Shown: one piece after another, positions 42,021 through 47,310 of the stretch
Layout of the letters: each line of letters begins with the position of its first letter
Position numbering within the stretch: position 1 is the first letter of the stretch
Origin: DASYYE01 sp035946955
GTDB lineage: Bacteria; Actinomycetota; Actinomycetes; Streptosporangiales; Streptosporangiaceae
Reading direction: 5' to 3'
NCBI GenBank assembly: GCA_035946955.1
Contig: DASYYE010000175.1
Coordinates: 1-47,310, forward strand
Length of the DNA: 47,310 bases
The notes under the pieces: generated by a model
Told to the model about the DNA's origin: nothing
The model's input: the letters and a program-made list of their open reading frames with translations, nothing else
The model's database searches: none
Made by a program: the position numbers and the translations under genes

Positions 42021-43694
42021 TTGATCAAATTGAGCCGTCGGTCTGTCGTGGGCTTCAGCCTGGTGGCACCAATCGCGGCACTGGCCGCCCTGGTCCCCGG
42101 CAACGCTGCGCAGGCTGCCGGGGGACACCTCGCGGTGGGCCGAAGCGGCCACTCGTTCGCAGGCCACCCGATCGCAGGCCCACCGGTGGGGCGCCCGGCG
42201 CCGGCCATGAAGGCGCCGGACCTCACCCCTGGGCAGACGTCACCCTGGGAGTCACTGAAGCACGCGCCCCCGTTCGACCCCGGCACGATGCTCTTGGCCA
42301 GTGACGGCACAGTGCTGGTCCACGCCGAGCCCCCGGCCGGAGGCTCGAGCACGTGGTACAAGCTGACGCCCGACACCAAGGGCAGCTATGCCGACGGGGC
42401 CTGGAGCAAGATCGCGTCGATGCCGGATGGCTATAACCCGCTGTATTTCGCTTCGGCGATCCTCCCCACCGGGAAAATGATCGTCGAGGGTGGTGAGTAC
42501 CTCGGGGGCCTCCCGGCCTGGACCAAGAAGGGCGCCATCTACAACCCGGTCACGAATAAGTGGCGGTCAGTCCCCGCGCCTGTGGGCTGGACGAACATCG
42601 GAGACGCCCAGAGCGACGTGCTCCCCAACGGCACCTTCGTGCTGGGTCAGGCATGCCAGAACTGCCTGTCGTCGAACTCCAGCCTGAGCGAGGCTGATGC
42701 CCTCTTCAACGAAACGGGCCCGCAATGGACCACGCTCGGGGGGCAGGGCAAGAACGACCCGAACGACGAAGAAGGCTGGACGCTCCTGCCGAACGGCCAG
42801 CTCCTGACCATCGACACGTGGCTGACCCCGACCACCGAGCTGTTCACCCCGACAGCCCTGAGCTGGTCCAATGCTGGGGACACTCCGAACTCGCCGGTCA
42901 ACAGCGGGGCGGTCGAGACCGGCCCACAGGTCGAGATGCCAGGCGGTGACGTGCTCGCCGTGGGCGCCGGGTCCGGTGCGACGGCACCAGCGCCGTGCAC
43001 CACCCATAAGCCGGCAGCCACCGACCTCTACAACTATGCGGCTGGGCAATGGGTCAAAGGCCCCTCGATCCCCACGATCGGCGGCCTGCAATATGACAGC
43101 GCGGATGGGCCTGGCTCCACCTTGCCGGACGGGAACGTCCTGTTCGATGTGAGTCCGTGCGTCTATAACGCCCCTCTCGCGTTCTTCCTGTACGAGGCCA
43201 GTTCACACACGCTGGTCCCGGTGCCGGATGTCCCGAACGCCGCCAGCGACTCCACGTACAACACTCGGCTGCTGGTCCTGCCGAACGGGCAGGTGCTGTT
43301 CAACGACGGCAGCCGCCAGATGGAGCTCTACACGGCCGGTGGGACTCCCAAGCCAGCCTGGGCACCTTCGATCGCATTCGGCGGCGTCGGACCCCTTACC
43401 CGAGGCAAGACCGCCAGCTTGTCAGGCACGCAACTCGCCGGGCTGGACCCGGGCTCTGCCTATGGTGACGACGTCCAGGACAGCACCAACTTCCCCCTGG
43501 TGCGGATCACCAACTCGAAGACCGGGGTGGTCACCTATGCCCGGACGAGCGGCTGGAGTTCCGTTTCAATCGCCCCCGGCACGCCTTCGTCGACCAATTT
43601 CACCGTCCCGGCTACGACGCCGACCGGGCCGAGCACCCTCGTCGTAGTTGCGAACGGCATCGCCTCGCAGCCGGTACCCGTGACGATCCGCTGA
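42021..43694 (+). CDS. secreted Kelch-type beta-propeller protein (galactose oxidase-like)
   Basis: TTG 42021 behind GGAGGA opens a 557-residue protein; TTG 42030 is an alternative start with longer spacing. A signal peptide (about 1-32, SRRSVVGFSL, AAQA) and a His/Gly-rich linker (about 33-65) precede a beta-propeller of Kelch-like blades: repeated YNPVTNKW, LLPNGQLLTIDT, VEMPGGDVLAVGAGS and LVLPNGQVLFNDGS. The last about 100 residues resemble the E-set domain that ends galactose oxidase-like proteins (PVPVTIR end). The copper ligands of galactose oxidase cannot be confirmed, so enzymatic activity is open. It is probably an extracellular carbohydrate-interacting protein. Confidence 0.82.
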   Translation: MIKLSRRSVVGFSLVAPIAALAALVPGNAAQAAGGHLAVGRSGHSFAGHPIAGPPVGRPAPAMKAPDLTPGQTSPWESLKHAPPFDPGTMLLASDGTVLVHAEPPAGGSSTWYKLTPDTKGSYADGAWSKIASMPDGYNPLYFASAILPTGKMIVEGGEYLGGLPAWTKKGAIYNPVTNKWRSVPAPVGWTNIGDAQSDVLPNGTFVLGQACQNCLSSNSSLSEADALFNETGPQWTTLGGQGKNDPNDEEGWTLLPNGQLLTIDTWLTPTTELFTPTALSWSNAGDTPNSPVNSGAVETGPQVEMPGGDVLAVGAGSGATAPAPCTTHKPAATDLYNYAAGQWVKGPSIPTIGGLQYDSADGPGSTLPDGNVLFDVSPCVYNAPLAFFLYEASSHTLVPVPDVPNAASDSTYNTRLLVLPNGQVLFNDGSRQMELYTAGGTPKPAWAPSIAFGGVGPLTRGKTASLSGTQLAGLDPGSAYGDDVQDSTNFPLVRITNSKTGVVTYARTSGWSSVSIAPGTPSSTNFTVPATTPTGPSTLVVVANGIASQPVPVTIR

Positions 43695-43725
43695 GAGCGC
43701 TTGCTCCCAACCAGTCAAAACGCCG

Positions 43726-43770
43726 CAATGGCCGTGGCCTCCCCGCTCGTTGGGGCGGGCACGGCCATTG
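43726..43770. terminator. terminator hairpin after the beta-propeller gene
   Basis: A perfect 11-bp stem (43726-43736 with 43760-43770) encloses a second CCCC/GGGG stem. It starts 31 bases after the stop and lies between convergent genes. Confidence 0.85.
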
Positions 43771-43913
43771 GCAGGTCGGGGCTAAACCACGTAGCGGACC
43801 GGAACAGTGGCCCGCCGGGGAGGGCGGGGCCACGGGTATCGGGGCGAACCCGTACAGTGCCCGTTCCGCTACAGGGCAGGGGGAGGGAAGTGGGCAGGGG
43901 CTCACGATCTCCC

Positions 43914-44930
43914 TCAGTCGTCCCAGTGGATGGTGAGGCTGCCACGGACGCCGGGCAGTGGCAGCGACCGTGCTTCTGCCATGACCGCATCGCGTTCCGC
44001 AGCTGACAGCCGCCGCCACGGCTGCACCGTCATCGTCGCGTTCGCGCGCCGCCACGTCCCGGCGATCTCCCCCCCGACCAGGAGACCACCAGGCCAGACC
44101 CGCGGGGTCCACAGCGTGGCACGGCGGGCGGCGTCGGGGACCAGGAGACCGCGGTCAGCCTCCCAGAGGAGGAAGTAGGCATCCCCGCTGGGGAGCAGCC
44201 GCACGGGTGCCACGGGCCCCGGATCGGCGCGGAAGGCGGCCTCGTCTTCGGCGAGAACCCACGCGTCGCCGACCGGTGTCCGCACGGGGGCCAGTTCGCC
44301 GCCCAATGCTTCGAACGCCGCAGCGCCGTACCCCTGGCCGAGCCCCGCCCACCGGCCAAACGCCTCGCCGGTGGTGGGCCCGTAGATGTGCAGGTACCGG
44401 CGTGCCAGTTCGAGACGGGCCTCGCGGGGGGCGATCTCAGGCGGCGGCACCGTCCAGACCTTCGGCGCACGCGCGCCTTCCCACCGGATCAGGACCGTGC
44501 CGGTCGCTGCCGCGTACCTGAGGCTGAATGAGTGCGGGCCAAGCGCGGCGGCCGCCTCCCGGTCGGTCATCCGCACACCGCCGAGGACGGCGCTGAGGCG
44601 GGTGGCGAGATCCTCCGCCCTCCGCTGGCCCTTGGCGTCGTCGGGGAACCTACCGAGCGAGAAGAGAGCCAGGTCGCACGCTGCGACGACGAACACGCTG
44701 AACCGCGGCCCCCACAGCTGGACCAGCGAGGGGTCCTCCCACGTGGCTGGCCCGGTCCCCGCGACACGCGCGTGGATCGACAGGAGCGCGGCCCTGGGCA
44801 TGCTGTCCTGCAGCCCTGCCCAGGCGGCACGCCGAAGCGAACCCTCCCCTGGGGCGAGCCGCTCCTCAAGCGCCCCAGCACGGCGCCGGAACGCCAGTAC
44901 CTGCGTCCGGGTCAGGTCGAGCCGACTCAT
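43914..44930 (-). CDS. winged-helix AlkZ/YcaQ-like protein (HTH_42 family)
   Basis: The 338-residue protein matches the winged-helix DNA glycosylase-like family of AlkZ and YcaQ: MSRLDLTRTQVLAFRRRA start, AALLSIHARV, DPSLVQLWGPRFSVFV, then HIYGPTTGEAFGRWAGL and LLPSGDAYFLL, and a C-terminal RVWPGGLLVGGEIAGTWRR. AlkZ unhooks DNA crosslinks with a Gln-x-Gln or Gln-x-Asp motif; where relatives have W-x-x-RGT, this one has WGPRFS, so activity is uncertain. ATG 44930 has no clear ribosome binding site. The gene is downstream of arginine deiminase on the same strand. Confidence 0.75.
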   Translation of the reverse strand: MSRLDLTRTQVLAFRRRAGALEERLAPGEGSLRRAAWAGLQDSMPRAALLSIHARVAGTGPATWEDPSLVQLWGPRFSVFVVAACDLALFSLGRFPDDAKGQRRAEDLATRLSAVLGGVRMTDREAAAALGPHSFSLRYAAATGTVLIRWEGARAPKVWTVPPPEIAPREARLELARRYLHIYGPTTGEAFGRWAGLGQGYGAAAFEALGGELAPVRTPVGDAWVLAEDEAAFRADPGPVAPVRLLPSGDAYFLLWEADRGLLVPDAARRATLWTPRVWPGGLLVGGEIAGTWRRANATMTVQPWRRLSAAERDAVMAEARSLPLPGVRGSLTIHWDD

Positions 44931-44983
44931 GTGCACATCACACCACGACGCCAAACGTTCGCGGCTATGAAAGCCGGCCCGTG

Positions 44984-45096
44984 CTACCTCAACTGCGGCG
45001 CCCCCGCCATCATGGCCGCGGCCCACTCCCTGACCAGCGCCACCAGGGTGGGCACGCCGACGACGATCAGGCCGAAGAGAACCAGAGTCTTACCAT
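44984..45096 (-). pseudogene. possible frameshifted small membrane protein gene
   Basis: On the minus strand AGGGGGA is followed 4 bases later by an ATG at 45096 that reads only nine codons. One base out of frame, the same stretch encodes KTLVLFGLIVVGVPTLVALV followed by a short REWAAAMMAGAPQLR tail and TAG (44984): a typical single-pass helix with charged end. The span is one base short of a whole number of codons. This fits a single-base deletion near the start, or a sequencing error. I know no family for it. Confidence 0.4.
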
Positions 45097-45112
45097 GGCG
45101 TCCCCCTGTTCG

Positions 45113-46366
45113 CTAGAAATCGGCCGCGTCGCGAATCAGCGGGCAGGTCATGCAGTGACCGCCGCCGCGGCCACGGCCAAGCTCGGCGCCGACGATCGTG
45201 ATGACCTCGATGCCGGCCTTGCGCAGCAGCGTGTTGGTGCGGGTGTTGCGGTCGTAGGCGACGACGACGCCGGGTTCGAGCGCGACCACGTTGTTACCGC
45301 TGTCCCATTGCTGCCGTTCATCGGCGTAGGCATCACCGTCGAGGGTGACAACCCGCAAGTCCCGCAGGTTCAGGGCGGCGGCCACCACGTCGACGAAGGA
45401 GTCTTTCTCGGCGGTGACGTCGATCGTGGCCTTGTCCCCTGGTCTCAGCGTGAACGTGTGGATGCCGTCGACGATCCGGGGGAAGGTGGTGACGCAGTCG
45501 CGGTCGGCGAAGGTGAACACGGTGTCGAGGTGCATCGCTGCCCGCAGCTTGGGCATCCCGGCCACGATGACCTGTTCCGCCTCGCCGGCTTCGAACAAGG
45601 CGACGGCAACCTGGCTGATGGCCTGGCGGGAGCTGCGCTCGCTCATCCCGATGAGCACGATCCCGTTTCCGACGGGCATCACGTCGCCACCTTCGAGGGT
45701 GGCCAGCCCCCAGTCCTTTTCCGGATCCCCCCACCAGATGCGAGCGCTCATGAAGTCGGGGTGGAAGGTGTAGATGGCCTTCATCAGCATGGTCTCGTCG
45801 TGGCGGGCGGGCCAGTACAGCGGGTTGAGGGTCACCCCGCCGTAGATCCAGCAGGTGGTGTCGCGGGTGTAGAGGGTGTTGGGCAGCGGCGGCATGAGGT
45901 ATTCCCGCACGCCGGTGTGTTCACGGGTCAGCGCGAAATAGCCGGGCCGGAAGTCGCTGGGGAGGTCGGCGGTGGACAGCCCGCCGATCATGAACTCCGC
46001 CAGTTTCCGCGGTTCGAGACTGTCCAGGTAGGCACGGGTGTCAGCGACAAGCCCGAGGCCAACCTGGTTGGCTGTGATCTTGCGGTCGAGCAGCCACGAC
46101 TTCGCCTCCGCGATGGACAGGGTCTCGGTGAGCAGGTCGTGGAGTTCGACGACCTCGATCCCGCGTTCGCGCATCTTGGTCACGAAGTCGAAGTGGTCGC
46201 GCTGGGCGTTCTGCACCCACAGCACGTCGTCGAACAGCAGGTCGTGGCAGTTCGAAGGGGTGAGCCGGGCGTGGGCGAGCCCGGGTGCGCAGACCAGGAC
46301 CTTGCGCAGCCTGCCGACCTCGGAGTGGGCGCCAAAAGTGGCCTTGGGTGCCGTGGTGTCAGACAT
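45113..46366 (-). CDS. arcA: arginine deiminase
   Basis: The 417-residue enzyme converts arginine to citrulline and ammonia. Family blocks include VGRLRKVLVCAPG at the N-terminus, NTLYTRDTTCWIYGGV, ATLEGGDVMPVG, the catalytic His in MHLDTVFTFADRD and the nucleophile Cys405 in GGGHCMTCPLIRD. AGGAG lies 8 bases before ATG 46366. No arcB, arcC or arcD follows, so the full arginine deiminase pathway is not encoded in this locus. Arginine released from cyanophycin is one possible source of substrate, but this is an inference from gene proximity only. Confidence 0.96.
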   Translation of the reverse strand: MSDTTAPKATFGAHSEVGRLRKVLVCAPGLAHARLTPSNCHDLLFDDVLWVQNAQRDHFDFVTKMRERGIEVVELHDLLTETLSIAEAKSWLLDRKITANQVGLGLVADTRAYLDSLEPRKLAEFMIGGLSTADLPSDFRPGYFALTREHTGVREYLMPPLPNTLYTRDTTCWIYGGVTLNPLYWPARHDETMLMKAIYTFHPDFMSARIWWGDPEKDWGLATLEGGDVMPVGNGIVLIGMSERSSRQAISQVAVALFEAGEAEQVIVAGMPKLRAAMHLDTVFTFADRDCVTTFPRIVDGIHTFTLRPGDKATIDVTAEKDSFVDVVAAALNLRDLRVVTLDGDAYADERQQWDSGNNVVALEPGVVVAYDRNTRTNTLLRKAGIEVITIVGAELGRGRGGGHCMTCPLIRDAADF

Positions 46367-46470
46367 GGAGTCACTCCTGGGTTTTGCTAGATGGTGATCG
46401 CCCCTGTTGCCAGGCTGACAACCCCGCGGCAAAACCAGCAAGGGCGGCAGGAACTTTGTGACGCCGGTTT

Positions 46471-46516
46471 CTTCATGCCCCCGGCTGGGACCTGCCATCC
46501 CAGCCGGGGCATGAAG
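46471..46516. terminator. 19-bp hairpin with one bulged base
   Basis: Arms 46471-46490 and 46498-46516 pair over 19 bp with a single unpaired C, around a 7-base loop. It lies between the NlpC/P60 stop and the arcA start on the minus strand, about 105 bases before arcA. It may be a terminator or part of arcA control. Confidence 0.7.
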
Positions 46517-46527
46517 ACGGAGGGGAC

Positions 46528-46579
46528 GCCTGGGCCAGTAGCGGCCCAGGCGGGCTGGGCCAGTAGCGGCCCAGGCGGG
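46528..46579. repeat. exact 25-bp tandem duplication forming two terminator hairpins
   Basis: Units 46530-46554 and 46555-46579 are identical. Each contains CTGGGCC and GGCCCAG around AGTAGC; the first stem is 9 bp, the second 7 bp. The second unit ends directly at the NlpC/P60 stop codon, so the gene is followed by two copies of its terminator. Confidence 0.88.
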
Positions 46580-47310
46580 TCAGTGCGCGGCGGTCAGCAC
46601 TATGCCGGAGTGCGCCCAGGGGCGGGTGAAGCCCACCACGACGTTGTCGCCGGGCGCGGCGGCAGGGGTGCCAAAAGCAGAGATGCGGATGGGGAAACCG
46701 GTCGCGTAGGCCTCGATCATGAGGTTGCGGCCGATCACCAGGCCGACGTGGCCCGGTGAGGTCGGTGTGCCGTCAGACCCGGCGAAGAACACCAGGTCGC
46801 CTGGCTGCACCTGCGAGGGTGACACCCGCGGCCCCCAGGCCCACTGTTCCTCGGAGGTGCGAGGGATGTTGATACCCGCTGCCCGGTAGGCCATCATCAC
46901 CAGCCCGGAGCAGTCGAACGAGTCCGGGCCGGTGCCGCCGAAGAAGTACGGCTTGCCGAGTTGTGCCCGCGCGAAGGCGATAGCGGTGTTGACGGCCCGG
47001 CTGGCCGCCGGGCTGGACAGCGTCACGATCGGGCACAGGGCCTGGGCTCCGGCCAGCGGCCCCGTGGCCGCGGTGACCGTGAAGCCACCCCGGGAGTAGA
47101 CCTCCGCCCAGCCCAGCACAGCCTGCACGTAGGACATGAGGTGGTTGTAGGCAAAGACCGCGCCAGCCACATTGCTCAGCACACCGTGTTCGAGCAGGTA
47201 CTTCGCGGCCCCGGCGATCGCGTCAGCCGGGTCGTACACGCTCGCGGTGCCGTCGCCGTTGGCGTCGGTGGCCACCCCGCTGACCTGCTCGCTAGCTGGA
47301 TGCACAGGCG
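46580..47310 (-). CDS. SLT lytic transglycosylase - NlpC/P60 endopeptidase (5' end outside window)
   Basis: The frame continues past the right edge, so only the C-terminal about 243 residues are seen. They begin in the end of a soluble lytic transglycosylase domain (ATDANGDGTASVYDPADAI, then AVFAYNHLMSYVQAVLGWAE). A linker and an NlpC/P60 domain follow, with catalytic Cys in SFDCSGLVM and His in SPGHVGLVIG. The protein is probably exported and cuts peptidoglycan in both glycan and stem peptide. Two copies of a terminator hairpin follow the stop. Confidence 0.92.
   Translation of the reverse strand, partial: PVHPASEQVSGVATDANGDGTASVYDPADAIAGAAKYLLEHGVLSNVAGAVFAYNHLMSYVQAVLGWAEVYSRGGFTVTAATGPLAGAQALCPIVTLSSPAASRAVNTAIAFARAQLGKPYFFGGTGPDSFDCSGLVMMAYRAAGINIPRTSEEQWAWGPRVSPSQVQPGDLVFFAGSDGTPTSPGHVGLVIGRNLMIEAYATGFPIRISAFGTPAAAPGDNVVVGFTRPWAHSGIVLTAAH

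Overview
This is a high-GC window with codons ending mostly in G or C and many GTG/TTG starts. It carries coenzyme F420 genes (fbiB end, fbiC), a WhiB7 regulator, a mycoredoxin, an ANTAR protein and a UPF0182 protein. Together these point to a filamentous or soil actinomycete (class Actinomycetes). The genus cannot be told from the sequence. No rRNA, tRNA, CRISPR array or insertion sequence was seen.

Layout. 0-2 kb: 3' end of fbiB, a perfect 22-bp inverted repeat and an MFS exporter. 2.2-6.2 kb: a large secreted subtilase and a GyrI-like ligand-binding protein. 6.6-12.9 kb (minus strand): fbiC, an AlkA-type glycosylase, a mannose-1-phosphate guanylyltransferase and a GT4 glycosyltransferase. 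13-29 kb: a block that matches, from family knowledge, the M. tuberculosis order Rv3193c-Rv3198A: UPF0182, PDZ-Lon protein, zincin, ThiF-like protein, ABC1 kinase, whiB7, uvrD2 and mycoredoxin. Inserted in it are moaE, a secreted ricin-type lectin, an SDR, a small coiled-coil protein and a tesB thioesterase. 29-32 kb: an ANTAR protein and a GT-C-like membrane protein. 32-47 kb is more accessory: cyanophycinase and cyanophycin synthetase, a secreted SGNH esterase, an archaeal-type AspRS-like protein, a MarR regulator, a polytopic membrane protein, an NTF2-like protein, a Gfo/Idh oxidoreductase, a secreted beta-propeller, an AlkZ-like protein, arginine deiminase and the end of an SLT-NlpC/P60 cell-wall hydrolase.

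The most notable observations are these. (1) The 389-bp gap between the zincin and ThiF-like genes holds three exact actinobacterial DnaA boxes plus two near matches in helical phase, followed by a multi-hairpin segment with a closing stem. (2) The ABC1 kinase gene is intact except for one in-frame TAG where the family has a Glu. (3) whiB7 has a full attenuator-style leader: an AT-rich autoregulatory promoter, an 86-codon upstream ORF with a strong ribosome binding site that ends inside a hairpin, then a second strong hairpin. (4) The cyanophycin pair lies near a divergent AspRS-like enzyme and an arginine deiminase, so Asp/Arg-handling genes are grouped within 14 kb; the cphA frame runs through its own terminator into the antisense of the next gene. 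(5) The subtilase carries an S53-like Ser-Ser-Gly-Asp motif at the oxyanion position.
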